Assembly (NCBI GenBank): GCA_903813345.2
Contig: CAIIXF020000002.1
Span: 19,232,455 to 19,296,454 of the forward strand
Source of the DNA: Owenia fusiformis
Lineage: Eukaryota > Annelida > Polychaeta > Sabellida > Oweniidae
DNA: 64,000 nt
Direction of reading: 5' to 3'
Shown here: one piece after another, positions 24,301-32,356 of the stretch
How positions within the stretch are numbered: the stretch's first letter is position 1
How the letters are laid out: every line of letters starts with the position of its first letter
The notes under the pieces: generated by a model
Seen by the model: only the letters and a program-made list of their open reading frames with translations
Told to the model about the DNA's origin: nothing
Databases searched by the model: none
Position numbers and translations under genes: made by a program

Positions 24301-27300
24301 CTATTCACCTAAAGACATTCAATCCAAGGCCAAGTGACCATGGAATGGCTCATCCCCTAGGATCCTATGGATTCTGTAGTAACATGTGGTCATGAATTGA
24401 ATGCAGGAGAAAAAGTTTATTTGAAGATATTATGAATGGCACTGGCCCGCTCAGTTTGTGTAAAACTAAAATAGCTGTAGCAGACAAGTGAAATCGGTCC
24501 AAATAATCACGCTCTTACAAAGTTTTGACAACTTTTCCTTTTTAACGATTTGATGAATGTAAACAAAGGAAGTTACTTCGCTAAAGCCTAACATACACCA
24601 ATACGGCATGGTGGGACCTCCATTGATTTAACATTGGGTGGGACCTCATGGAAATCTGTTGGACTTCATTGAGCTTCGCCCGATGGAACTCCTTCGGATT
24701 CCTTGGGATTTACCCCATGAAGCCCCATTGAGTCCCATGAGATTCCATTGGGTATCATTTGGCGAAGTCCCACTGAGAATGAACCTATTCATTCTTTCCA
24801 TTGGGCATTGTGGGACTTTTGATCATGGGATGTGTCAGCTAACTTGGGATCAAAATGGCCTTGACAAAACCTTTTAAACTAAATTACATCATTTCTGTGA
24901 GACTCGATGGGATATGGAGGGACTTGATGAGACTCCATGGGGCAAAGTTAACAAGGTCTCTTGGGACATTGTGGGACTCGATATGCATAGTGGGACTTGA
25001 TGGGGCGAGTGGGATTCTGCACCATTGGAATATGTTGGCCTTAGGACCAAACTCGCGTAATGTCACATATCATATAAGTAATGTCAACAAACCCAGTGCC
25101 ACGGAATTGATCACTGTCTTTGAGAGAATGTAAGGCACAATTATTTCCTCTGGCTTCAGGTTTCTACAACTAAACAATTTATAACACAATAATATTTATA
25201 CACCCCCTCTATAAGGTTGGCAACTGCAAGTTTTCATATGATTACATATTAAGGTCTGTCAATGTTTGAACATTGATTTTGTTCCTTATTGCTTTATTCC
25301 AAAAGCTTGATGTCTTGTTTAAAATTGCCAAACAGCATGACAAGCTTTAATAAGTGATTCAAAGGGGGACTTACAGTTACAAATCTTATGATGGGGAGTG
25401 TAATATAACATATTATCATCATAATTCATTCTTAACATACCATAACTACATGAACAACATTAGGATAGAATGGCATCTGAAATACAATTTTGAAAAATGT
25501 TTTAAGTACACATACATGTATTACCTATTGCTGACCACACATACCCTAAACGGTTTTATGGGGTATGGCAATGATAAGCTGTAAAAATATAAAATGGTAG
25601 ATAATGAATATGTTTAGCATATTATGATGTCACATATTGTGTTAAGATCTATTTAGAATAACAATTTTTGCTATAATGATACACATTTTCTATTTGACCC
25701 TAGCAACAAGTTCAACAACTGAAGTGTTATGTGCCACGCCCCATTCCTTGCAATTTTAGGGGAAGGTAAAGAGAAAAATCAGAAAAAATAAATACTTGTA
25801 CTTTTTATTGAAACTAATTCAAGAAATATTTGCTAACATCATCAGTGAAGTTTTGAAACAGGTTTTATACACCATAGGCCCTTACTGTTTTTTAAACGAC
25901 TGATTAACTATCGACTGATTAAGAAATTTTGAGAAGAAATTATGTACTTTTAGGGACAAATTATCCCATATCTCTACCAAATTTTGTTGGATAAGACCCA
26001 AACTTTCAGGAATTCTTCATACACGCCTTATTGATACACTAAGAATGTTTCATTACAATTGCAACATCCTGAAATGAGATATTAAATAGTTTTAAGCATA
26101 TGGTCAAACTCCGACTCGAAAATGATAAAATTTGCTGACTCAGCACTTTTGAGCCTGCTTTGCAAGGGTTCACAAACTTTTTTTTACATGCCTTGGGGTC
26201 CCCTACAAGAATCTAAAGTCAAATTGAATCTAGGTGTTTTGGACACAAATCGCCTTGGCCGTAGCACTATATATAGGAGTATGCAGAGATGACTGGGAAT
26301 TACTGGGTACCACTTGGACAACAACAAAGGAGAATGGATCCACTGAGACTACATACTACATCGATTTAGTGCTTCCGTTTGGAGCTAGATCATCGCCTTA
26401 TTTATTTAACCAATTCGCAGATGCCTTAGAATTCATCATGCGTGAAAATGGCGCAACAGAAGCACAGCATTATTTAGATTATTACTTTACATGTGGTCCT
26501 CCTAATTCTATGATATGTCATGAAAATATCGACATCATGGTGAAGACGTGTCGTGAAATAGGTTTTGATATCAATCCTGCAAAAACGATCATGCCTACTA
26601 CATCTCTCGAGTACTTGGGTCTGGTAATTGATGCCGAAAAATTTGAATTACAGATACCTAGTGATAAAGTACATGATATGATTGATAATCTAAAACAGTG
26701 GTTAGTGTGCAAGAGAGCTTCAACACGACAAATATCTTTACAAGGAAAACTAACATATCTTTGTAGAGTTGTGCGCTGTGGAAATACGTTCTTACGGAGA
26801 ATAATTGACCTATCCACAAAATTGAAGCAACTTAATCATAAGATCAAGATCACAAAAACATTTCTTGCCGACATAAATTGGTGGCTCACTTATTTAACAC
26901 AGTGGAACGGTGTGAGTCTATTCATCGACGAAGCATGGACTCCAAACACTATTTTACATCTGTATACAGATGCTTCCAAGGCTTACTATGGTGCATTCTT
27001 CAATGGTCAATATACTTATGGTGAATTCTAAGAATGTTACATGAACTATGGAATAACATTCAAAGAACTTTATGCCATCGTTGTTGCCATAGCTACGTGG
27101 AAATGTTTGTCTCAGAAGCGCTTATTGTTTCATTGCGATAACGAGGCCGTAGTCACAGGGATAAATAAAGGATCATGCAGAAACAAAGATCTAATGGCTC
27201 TTGTCAGAGCCCTATATATCAATGTGCAAAAAACAATTGTGAATGTCGTGCAATTCACATCGAAGGACAAAAGAACCAAATTGCCGATTCTATAAGCAGG

Positions 27301-30300
27301 AAAAAATGGGACACTTTCAAAAAGTTAACGGAAAATCAAACCGTACGCTTTGTAAAGCCTATTGATTTTAATATATTTTATTAAGCTCGTTTAAATATTT
27401 GAAACAATGTATTGTGCAAATTTTTCAGTACTATTCTATGTAACATGGAGATCATACGTATAGAATTGTTTTTTTTAACAAGTTTCATTCTAAAGATTGA
27501 AGTCATATTTTGTATTAACACATGTATGTATCTTATGTAATTCTAGATAGTAAAGCCGAACGTCTGGCATATCTCCAACACAAGTCAGATTCCTTTAGTA
27601 AAACAAGGTCTACAATTGTCAACTCAGAAGACTTATGCTGTTGGTCAAAAACAGTTTATTAAATTTTGTAATAGTCGCGATCTTACATTTTGTCCAACAA
27701 GTGAGAAAACTATTTTAAACTTTATTGCAGATTGCAATGACCGTAATCTGAGACATGGCACTATTTTGAGTTATTTGTATGGTGTTCGATCATTACATTT
27801 GGAAAATGGACGGCAAGATCCACTAAAAGATAGTCTCAAAATAAAAAGAGCTTTAAAAGCAATTCAAAAATCTCAAGACAATACATCTAACCCAAAATTA
27901 GCCATAAGTCATGAAATAATGAAATCACCAATTCATCTCCATACAGATAGTCATGACAACATAGTACTATGGTCAGCCATAACAATGGCCTTCTTCGGTT
28001 TATTCAGATGTGGAGAGATAACTTTAGGAGATCATCAAATTTTTGATCCTGATGTACATATGACACGCGATTGTGTTACAATGGTTCATGAAAAAAACAT
28101 AGAATATATGAAAGTATTTTTAAAGTGTTCTAAGACAGACACTATTTGAACTGGTATAGAGGTAGTTATTGGATGTAGTCAGCACAACGTATGTGCCGTT
28201 CATGCAATGAAAAAGAATTTGTATATAGCAAAACACGCTCATCCAAAATCTCCATTGTTTGTTCTCCAGAATGGCAAAATACTCAACAGGTCCACATTTG
28301 TCAATCATACTAAGTAATGCTTACTCAAACTTGGTATAAATCCTAGCAAATACAGTGGACACAGCTTCCGTATCGGAGGCTGTACATCTGGAGTCACTGC
28401 CAATCTGGAAGACTGGGAGTTAAAACTAATAGGTAGGTCAAGTGATTGTTTTCAACGTTACATCAGAACTCCAGTCGAGTTATTGGCTACCTACGCTAAA
28501 AAGATTATCAATTAGATGTAAAAGCGAAAACTTCATGCTTGGGCGTTTTTGGGCCGTGTTCATTTACGCTAAATGCTCATATTTAATGTTTTGATAGTAA
28601 ATGAATAAATAAAAGCCTACTTTTAGCCCAAACATCAGTTTTTCTCTGTGTTATATTATAATGAAGAGTGTACATTAAAAATTAAACATTATTTTGTAGA
28701 TTTAGACACGGGCTTTCGGGTCGTATATGCATTTTAGTCATTAAATTAACAAGAACGCTAGATTATACGTGTTACTAGGGTATCAAATTGAAATAAATTA
28801 ACGAAATTAAATATGAATACGTTAATAATAAATGACTATCCGCTATCAGTATTAATGACTATCCGCTATCAGTATTAATGACTATCCGCTATTTAGAATA
28901 ATTAAAATTGCCTGAACTACATGTGAAGAATCTTTCTATACGAGGGTTGTCCCAGAAGTAATGCACTATATGCTCTAACTTTCTTTAATATTCTTCAATT
29001 CAGCTGAAATTTTGTGTATATAACAATTGAAGTTTTATCTATTATATCCTGAAGTTTCAGCATCAAACATTAATATTAAGTCTTAATATGGCTGCTATAG
29101 CAACATGGGGATAGGGGTGGGCGGGGCAGGTACCAATTTTTCTAATTATGAAAAGATCCAAAGTGTTATTTTATTAATATTTCTTTCTTTTAAATGATCA
29201 AAATGTTTGGGAAATTGTTCAATTTATTCAGCATGATGTTAAACAAGTACAAATAATGACATTTAGAACTGTGATTTCATAATACCACATTTTAATAGTC
29301 ACAAATTCAAATACAGTCACAGTCAAGAAATTGCAAAAATGGCTGCAATTCTCACCTGATAACAAAAGGCCTTGCGTTTTGTGGCCTAATTTAATACTTC
29401 ACTTGGAGTCACAGCCACGCAAAACGTATGCTACCATGAAGAAAGTATATAAGGAGTATATACCAGATAGAACTACAATTATGAGGTGGCAGAAGAGATT
29501 TAAAAGAGATGACTTGACCCTGGATGACAACTCCAAATGTGGGAGGCAAAATCTCCAAGTCACAGTGGAAGAAATTGCCAATAGTGTTTGACCTGACAGG
29601 CATCAAAAGTACATAACATGCAAAGGGCAATATTTTGAGAAAATGTGAAATGGGACACTGTGCAATATACATCCATTAAATCTAGGATGTGCTCATCGTC
29701 ATTTAGTCTCTTAAAATGTATTTTTGAGCATACTTAATTATTTCATATTTTCAATTTTTTATTCCTTTTGATATTGACTGTATAACCTGCCCCACCCTAC
29801 CCAAACTCACCAACTTGATTTCATTATAACATCAGTATAGTTTTATCAGTCAATATAAAAATTTGTAGAATAATCAAAATGTTTCTAAAGAACATTTACT
29901 GAAAATTTCATGGAAAAATATCAATTATTGATAAAGTTAGAGCATATAGTGCATTACTTCTGGGACAACCCTCGTATAACCCCTTGAATGGTCTAATTCC
30001 CTACCGTCCTCAAAAACCGATCATTTAAATATTTTGTTCAAAATACAATCATACCACGAGCATTTCTTCACGACTTGCTGTAGTACTGATATGACGTCGT
30101 ATTTCTCTATTAGTGTAAAAAAAACTAATACCAGATCGATGTAGTCTTATCTTACCTGTTGAATGTCAGATGTTTTTGGATGGTATCCAGTGATTTTGCA
30201 TTCATTCATGAAACGCTCATCACAAGACATCTCGAAACAAACATTATCCTCTTTGTGACAAGAGGAAAAATGTTTCACAATATGTTATGCCTCACGGCAA

Positions 30301-31444
30301 AGTAAAAATACATTTCTGGGACGACTTTTTATGCATCTTAAGATTTTAGAAAAACAATAAAATTACAAAAATACAGTTGAATAACATACTAGAAAACGTA
30401 TCCACATACTGGTTTTTTGTTACATATCAATGTAACATTTTCGAAGGGAAACTTACATGCTCCCTGTACGTTGATAGATTTACTGAAATGTGTCGTGTAT
30501 TGCATTCGAGTTTTGCATCACTGCGCCCACTATTATCTATCTTTGCCTATAGTGGTTTTTTGCCAACAATATTCTACAAACTGCTTGATGAATCAATTCT
30601 ATGCCTGGTAGAACACAAGAAATAAATGTAAAATGTATTTTACGTTCGGAAATATTGAATTAAACACACGTCCTCCATTTGCAACTTAGCTGTACCCTGT
30701 TTCCCTTTTAAACGTGGTCACGTGGTAGGGTAGTGTGTAGTATTCAAAAGTTATAATGAAAGGGTAGTCAAAGTGTATCGAGAAGTGAATGGGTGTAATA
30801 AGTTCAGCTTCAGTGCACTGCATGTAACAGGCCAGGTACAGTTTAAAATTTGATTTCTTTTGAGTTTACTATTCAACTATTGGATGAGTGAATGGGGTGT
30901 AACTAGATCAGCTTTAGTGCGTTGTATGTGACAGGCACTCGTCTTTTGTGCAACACTGATTTTGGTTAGCTTGCCAAGTGTCAATTCTATAAAAACAATG
31001 GAAAAAAGAATGAACCTTTCTTTGTTACGACTGTACATTCTTTAAAATAAGCTACAGTTCATTCGATATTGTAACTACCTAATGCCGGCGCCCGGCCGAT
31101 TGAGTATTTTGTTCAAATTTTTATTCAATTTTGATCAAAATACTCAATCTGCCGGGCGCACCGCCGTAGTGAAAATCGTAGCAAATGTGACCAAGGCATG
31201 CATTAGTGTGGTTTTTAAGGGAAACACACATGTACATTACCTGATGTGACAGCTCACTAAATGTAACATGAACATCAGAGTCTGCATATATAACTGCAAC
31301 GTTGTCAGGCGTTTTCTTTGCTGCTCGTTTCAACGCATCTCCAAGGCAGAATTGTAATAATGGAAATGTACAATCCCCTTTTACATAGCTTTCCTTTAGT
31401 CCACTACACAGCGCCACATCCCTTAGAAAAAGATTATCAAACAT
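6217..31444 (-). CDS. Fatty acyl-CoA synthetase, copy A (12 exons, 591 aa)
   Basis: AMP-forming acyl-CoA ligase: the family activates a fatty acid to acyl-AMP and transfers it to CoA. Twelve coding exons with GT/AG borders join in phase into 591 codons plus TAG, close to the roughly 600 residues usual for ACSF2-like ligases. Motifs: P-loop STGTTGEPK at residues 221-229 across the exon 3/4 junction, YGSTET at 366-371, WYRTGD at 445-450, GRK at 464-466, and the A10 lysine at 561 in FPRVGIRKK. Divergent points: the loop after GRKADN is shorter than the usual DMIIRGG form, and the glycine before the A10 lysine is lysine. The start is the first ATG of exon 1; a 5' noncoding exon or an upstream start is possible, and no clear transit peptide is seen. 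Introns 1, 2, 4, 10 and 11 carry mobile elements. Subcellular site and exact substrate are not inferable. Confidence 0.85.
6424..6553 (-). CDS. Copy A exon 11 (residues 518-561)
   Basis: Starts LKPGEDMKEDE and ends FPRVGIRKK, which holds the catalytic A10 lysine. Acceptor TTACAG, donor AAG|GTTAAT. Confidence 0.83.
6760..8445. mobile_element. 1.7-kb AT-rich foldback insertion in copy A intron 11
   Basis: Copy B lacks this stretch: its sequence runs directly from the 6750 homology to the 8450 homology at about 44000-44060. Inside, a segment near 7190 (AACATGTTTGAG ... CAAAGGAAATTTTGGTTGAT) is repeated in inverted form near 8105-8165, so it is a foldback-type element. The rest is A/T runs. No transposase ORF; the open frame at 7103-7342 is low-complexity. 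Confidence 0.5.
8732..9327. mobile_element. MITE with long inverted arms, copy A intron 10
   Basis: Flanked by TA (8730-8731 and 9328-9329). Copy B has the empty site AAAGTATTTATCACATGATC. The arms of about 150 to 200 bp include CATATACCAATGTCT and its reverse complement near 9275. The terminal 25 bp are imperfect. The left arm contains a run of Cs at 8757-8768. Non-autonomous, TA target suggests Tc1/mariner type. Confidence 0.75.
9453..9511 (-). CDS. Copy A exon 10 (residues 499-518)
   Basis: Encodes CVGIKNDDDCIGDDVFLC, the counterpart of VVGVPDERLGEEV in the C-terminal subdomain. Acceptor TTTAAG, donor AT|GTAAGT, phase 2. Confidence 0.8.
9711..10881. mobile_element. DNA element with ATCGGGTGTCCCAAAAAGTG ends, copy A intron 9
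   Basis: Left end ATCGGGTGTCCCAAAAAGTG and right end its near reverse complement (TTACTTTTTGGGACACCCGAT). A shorter orthologous copy is at 45369-46011. No transposase is recognisable. In this copy about 490 bp (about 10178-10668) are extra relative to copy B. Confidence 0.7.
11377..11524 (-). CDS. Copy A exon 9 (residues 449-498)
   Basis: Completes GD of the A7 motif and encodes the hinge and A8 region, GFLYFIGRKADNIRFKKMGD, then VIYPGVIE. The glycine-rich A8 loop is altered compared with the family norm. Confidence 0.87.
11893..12041 (-). CDS. Copy A exon 8 (residues 400-449)
   Basis: Contains PIGEPGELCTRSP and ends GWYRTG, the start of the A7 motif. The glycine codon is split (phase 2). 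Acceptor AACAG, donor GG|GTAAGT. Confidence 0.88.
12776..12883 (-). CDS. Copy A exon 7 (residues 364-399)
   Basis: NVYGSTETS is the adenine-binding A5 motif. The exon ends RVE at GAG|GTACGG; acceptor CTTCAG. Confidence 0.88.
13054..13124 (-). CDS. Copy A exon 6 (residues 340-363)
   Basis: Encodes GFTGSQALGVESVKSF and ALVPEFM, the segment where family members carry GG..(G/A)GSP..PEL. Phase 1 in, phase 0 out. Acceptor TATAG, donor ATG|GTAATA. Confidence 0.83.
13381..13636 (-). CDS. Copy A exon 5 (residues 255-340)
   Basis: Encodes VVLGIENPLDDDVL through SRLKG, covering the A4 region (KYSITHADLLPYM, the helix lining the acyl pocket in this family). Acceptor ATTAG, donor G|GTATG, phase 1 at the 3' end. 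A LINE sits in the upstream intron. Confidence 0.85.
13888..14667 (+). pseudogene. LINE endonuclease C-terminal part and linker
   Basis: Open for 259 codons. INGDFNARNKIWW near residue 12 and GNTDHSTLV near residue 83 match the catalytic GDFN and (S)DH motifs of APE-type endonucleases. The same frame can be read upstream to 13708 (EGDALFIELKL, YGVFYRSP) with one TAA at about 13846. A TAA at 14665 ends it before the RT, which continues in the same frame to about 14970. Confidence 0.82.
14668..15689 (+). pseudogene. LINE reverse transcriptase (frameshifted)
   Basis: RT motifs occur in order: GPDKLSNKMLK, YRPITLLSCLSK, VFLDIS..FDT, SGVPQGSIL and FLYADDTSLY (catalytic YADD intact at about 15517-15530). 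Frame changes fall near 14970 and 15450, where PQGS passes from one frame to another. Non-functional through frameshifts rather than loss of the active site. Confidence 0.85.
15712..16725 (+). pseudogene. LINE ORF C-terminal region with CCHC-like knuckle
   Basis: 337 codons continuing the RT ORF after a small disruption at 15690-15711. Starts in the thumb region (HTHLGFIFDSELSF) and ends with CKCGFKSETSKHVIFNC, a zinc-knuckle-like motif common at the C-terminus of such LINEs, about 90 residues before the stop. Followed by 160 bp of 3' UTR and an A-rich tail. Confidence 0.8.
17144..17239 (-). CDS. Copy A exon 4 (residues 223-254)
   Basis: GTTGEPKAVLHGH completes the P-loop (A3 motif), then 19 residues ending NAQGR. 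Acceptor CACAG, donor GG|GTATG. Confidence 0.87.
17462..17788 (-). CDS. Copy A exon 3 (residues 114-222)
   Basis: Begins PYMYEPQHISL after acceptor TTTTTAG and ends EDPCIVFIST before GTAAGTG. It supplies the first two residues of the ATP-binding P-loop. No stop in 109 codons. Confidence 0.87.
18497..18825 (-). pseudogene. Non-LTR retroelement ORF fragment, C-terminal side
   Basis: Minus-strand reading TEPDEERIEVSRQLKI, HYQDLVDEAKSRGW, AVEVGCRGFPAASL and WLWLRRNEKW matches the conserved tail of many invertebrate and fish LINE-type polyproteins (a recurrent YxxLV...RGW...EVGCRGF pattern). It was contiguous with 19464-19930 before a MITE landed. Confidence 0.6.
18826..19463. mobile_element. MITE with CAGGGTGTTA ends, TA target
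   Basis: Ends CAGGGTGTTAGATAAACGCA and TAACACCCTG, flanked by TA. Inverted arms of roughly 80 bp perfect-ish pairing extend to about 190 bp. The motif ACAGTCTCTTCTTTC occurs twice on the right (about 19197 and 19367), so the right arm is partly duplicated. It splits a LINE fragment. No transposase. Confidence 0.8.
19464..19930 (-). pseudogene. Non-LTR retroelement fragment (WRHDKVL motif)
   Basis: Minus strand includes FSLTYPKWMHKSIRIPEGRF, then RWRHDKVLEEIAKW, resembling the RYxWRHDxVL motif in LINE-type ORFs. It continues in 18497-18825. Frame continuity around the MITE is not exact. Confidence 0.55.
20145..20282. repeat. 22-bp minisatellite, copy A intron 2
   Basis: About six units of CTATAAATGTTAGTCGCCACAA, sitting just 3' of exon 2 on the minus strand. 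The orthologous array is at 51170-51282, so it predates the duplication. Units differ by C/A swaps and GTTAGT/CTAGT variants. Confidence 0.85.
20298..20432 (-). CDS. Copy A exon 2 (residues 69-113)
   Basis: Encodes the MLAKGLLAQGVTKGDVI helix/strand unit and IVSIGAVFLM, matching the N-terminal fold of acyl-CoA ligases. Acceptor CTTTGTAG; donor GATG|GTAAAA. Phase 0 at both ends. Confidence 0.85.
21208..21753 (+). pseudogene. DIRS/Ngaro-like retrotransposon, RT N-terminal part
   Basis: Encodes 182 residues ending SKIDLSDAFK. Features of YR-retrotransposon polymerases: PYRPLSPDALELGL, ISTYVASPMGAYRKK and YRVIHDLSWPPGKAIN. The reading frame is cut exactly after the TAT at 21751-21753 by an inserted element and resumes at 26273. 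Gag and the 5' terminus were not recognised in 20598-21207. Confidence 0.85.
23500..24110. repeat. Dispersed inverted ATATGCCATATTCAC words
   Basis: Within the foldback core, 20-30-bp words such as GAATATGCCATA, TATGGCATATTC, CATACTCACCTGCGG and CATATACCGCAGGTGAAT recur at least ten times in both orientations, separated by 10-30 bp, in two clusters (23500-23720 and 24015-24110). Not a tandem array with constant period. Confidence 0.6.
24600..25065. repeat. Degenerate GGGACTT-type repeats
   Basis: Irregular array of GTGGGACCTCCATTG, TGGACTTCATTGAG, GATGGGACTT and GTGGGACTCGATATG words, 10-25 bp long. Looks like a decayed short-period minisatellite in the foldback core. ORFs here are repeat artefacts. 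Confidence 0.5.
26273..27031 (+). pseudogene. DIRS/Ngaro-like RT, catalytic part, and RNase H start
   Basis: Continues the frame interrupted at 21753: IGVCRDDWELLG, LPFGARSSPYLFNQFADALE, then the active-site box reads HYLDYYFTCGP, where YLDD is expected, so one catalytic aspartate is lost. LYTDASKAYYGAFF begins RNase H with its first aspartate. A TAA at 27029 ends the frame. Confidence 0.85.
27041..27384 (+). pseudogene. DIRS-like RNase H, frameshifted
   Basis: FKELYAIVVAIATW carries the expected glutamate and LLFHCDNEAVVTGINKG the next aspartate. The terminal IADSISRKKW motif lies in another frame, so a shift occurred near 27250. Confidence 0.78.
27616..28515 (+). pseudogene. Tyrosine recombinase of the DIRS-like element
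   Basis: The N-terminal SAM-like part (STQKTYAVGQKQFIKFCNSR) is followed by LFRCGEITLGD (first catalytic arginine), GHSFRIGGCTSG (H-x-x-R box) and QRYIRTP (likely nucleophile tyrosine). TGA at 28147 and TAA at 28315 interrupt it. RT-RNase H-YR order is diagnostic of the DIRS/Ngaro order. The 3' terminal repeats were not identified. Confidence 0.82.
28826..28896. repeat. 23-bp tandem repeat, three units
   Basis: TTAATGACTATCCGCTATC followed by AGTA, repeated at 28853 and 28876; the last unit is truncated. Located between the DIRS remnant and the mariner. Confidence 0.75.
28941..29974 (+). mobile_element. Mariner element remnant (1034 bp)
   Basis: Inverted ends CGAGGGTTGTCCCAGAAGTA and its reverse complement, pairing for about 42 bp, with TA on both sides (28939-28940, 29975-29976). 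Size is near that of full mariners, about 1.3 kb. Only the N-terminal transposase part is recognisable, so it is a deleted copy. Confidence 0.85.
29331..29591 (+). pseudogene. Mariner transposase N-terminal HTH fragment
   Basis: KTYATMKKVYKEYIPDRTTI and MRWQKRFKRDDLTLDD match the second helix-turn-helix region and the following (S/G)GRP linker (here CGRQN). The catalytic domain is missing; the frame ends at 29589. Confidence 0.75.
30156..30284 (-). other. Exon-like cysteine-rich ORF with perfect splice donor
   Basis: Minus strand is open from after a TAA for 43 codons (SCHKEDNVCFEMSCDERFMN, ECKITGYHPKTSDIQQ) and ends CAG|GTAAGA. Six cysteines; it slightly resembles the CFKIACD part of the PAN-like gene at 58841-60540. 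No acceptor or partner exon identified. Lies in the right part of the 10-kb composite. Confidence 0.3.
31086..31198. mobile_element. Small GC-ended hairpin MITE upstream region of copy A
   Basis: CGCCCGGCCGATTGAGTATT and, after a short AT spacer, AATACTCAATCTGCCGGGCG form a stem; outer TGCC...GGCA ends. The orthologous element at 51906-52042 has TGCCTTGGTCTCATTTG / CAAATGTGACCCAGGCA ends. It lies within intron 1 just 3' of exon 1. Confidence 0.6.
31241..31444 (-). CDS. Copy A exon 1 (residues 1-68)
   Basis: Starts MFDNLFLRDVALC and ends FSELSHQ at the donor CAG|GTAATG. Encodes the N-terminal domain start, including ALKRAAKKTPDNVAVIY, typical of AMP-binding proteins. The following intron is over 10 kb because of an inserted composite element. 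Confidence 0.8.
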
Positions 31445-31445
31445 A

Positions 31446-32280
31446 TAGTAGTAGTACAGAAGAAGTGAGTAATTCCCACAATTCTTTTATATTCTATCGT
31501 ATTCGGGGATTCCCCATTACGTTATCTCCCGCATCATCTCAAATCAAATTGCAGGATGTGATCACGTGAACAATCATGAGCCCGTGCTCTCAGGAGTGAG
31601 TAGCTCCCATAATTCTTTCATATAGTAGTAGTACAGAAGAAGTGAGTAATTCCCACAATTCTTTCATATTCTATCGTATTCGGGGATTCCCCATCACATC
31701 ATCTCTTGCATCATCTCCAATCAAATTGCAGGATTCGATTACGTGAACAATCATGAGCACATGCTCGATCAGTGCTGCGCATGCGCAGAGTTAAATTTGA
31801 AATCCTGGGAATGGCGTTAACATCAGTTCAACATCATCATTTCAAACTTACGGTAATACTATTGAAGTTACTCGATCCATACTTGTAGAGAATACTCATA
31901 AAACTACAGTGAACATTTGGAGATCCATTTCAATAGCAATTTGAGGCCTGTTTATAAAATTTGTTTTCGAACGTGCTAATATGATAGGGCATCTTTGGGA
32001 AATCTCCCCCCCCCCTGCGTGCTCTCTAAGGGCTGCACATGCGCAAAGTTAAATTTGAAATCTTGGGAATGGCATTAACATCAGTTCAACTTCATCATTT
32101 CAAACCTACGGTAAATTGAAGTTACTCAAACCATACTTGTAGAGAATACTCATAAAACTACAGCGAACATTTGGAGATCCATTTCAATGGCAAATGAGGT
32201 CTGTTTATAAAATTCGTTTTCGAACGTGCCAATATGAAAGGTCATCTTGGGGAAATCTCCCCCCCCCCCCCCTGCTTGTA
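31446..32280. repeat. Copy-A-specific insertion with two nested duplications
   Basis: Absent from copy B, where exon 1 is followed directly by the TAGTAGTACTACGAT homology. First, a 180-bp unit (GTAGTAGTACAGAAGAAGTG ... CGGGGATTCCCCAT) occurs at 31446 and 31626. Then a roughly 250-bp unit (AAATTTGAAATC(C/T)TGGGAATG ... GAAATCTCCCCCCCC) occurs at 31790 and 32045, both ending in C runs. Confidence 0.65.
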
Positions 32281-32356
32281 GTACTACGATATATATCGTT
32301 TGAAATACACTGATTTTTAATCGTAATACGAAATTGAACATAAACAGATGACTCTA

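Larger units (their letters stand above)
21754..26269. mobile_element. 4.5-kb long-TIR foldback inserted in the DIRS RT
   Basis: Begins TAGTGCTACGGCCAAGGCGA and ends with the reverse complement. Inverted arms are about 766 bp (21754-22520 and 25504-26269), with small differences. A TAT on each side fits a 3-bp target duplication; removing the insert restores the RT frame. If the TIR is read as starting AGTGC, a 6-bp ATATAT duplication with one deletion is possible, which would resemble Polinton ends, but no Polinton gene is present. The 3-kb core has no recognisable protein. Confidence 0.85.
20584..30737. mobile_element. 10.15-kb composite insertion with CACACTACCCTACC ends
   Basis: Starts CACACTACCCTACC and ends with its exact reverse complement; both sides carry TAGTA (20579-20583 and 30738-30742). 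Copy B has a single TAGTA at the corresponding spot (about 51568), so this is one insertion event with a 5-bp duplication (3-bp AGT if the TIR is read one base longer). Cargo: a DIRS-like retrotransposon itself split by a 4.5-kb foldback, a mariner remnant, and an exon-like sequence. No transposase for the outer element was found. Confidence 0.75.

Noticed and set aside
21754-26269. Polinton/Maverick
   Set aside because: Long TIRs fit, but there is no polymerase, integrase or capsid gene and the 6-bp target duplication is not clean.
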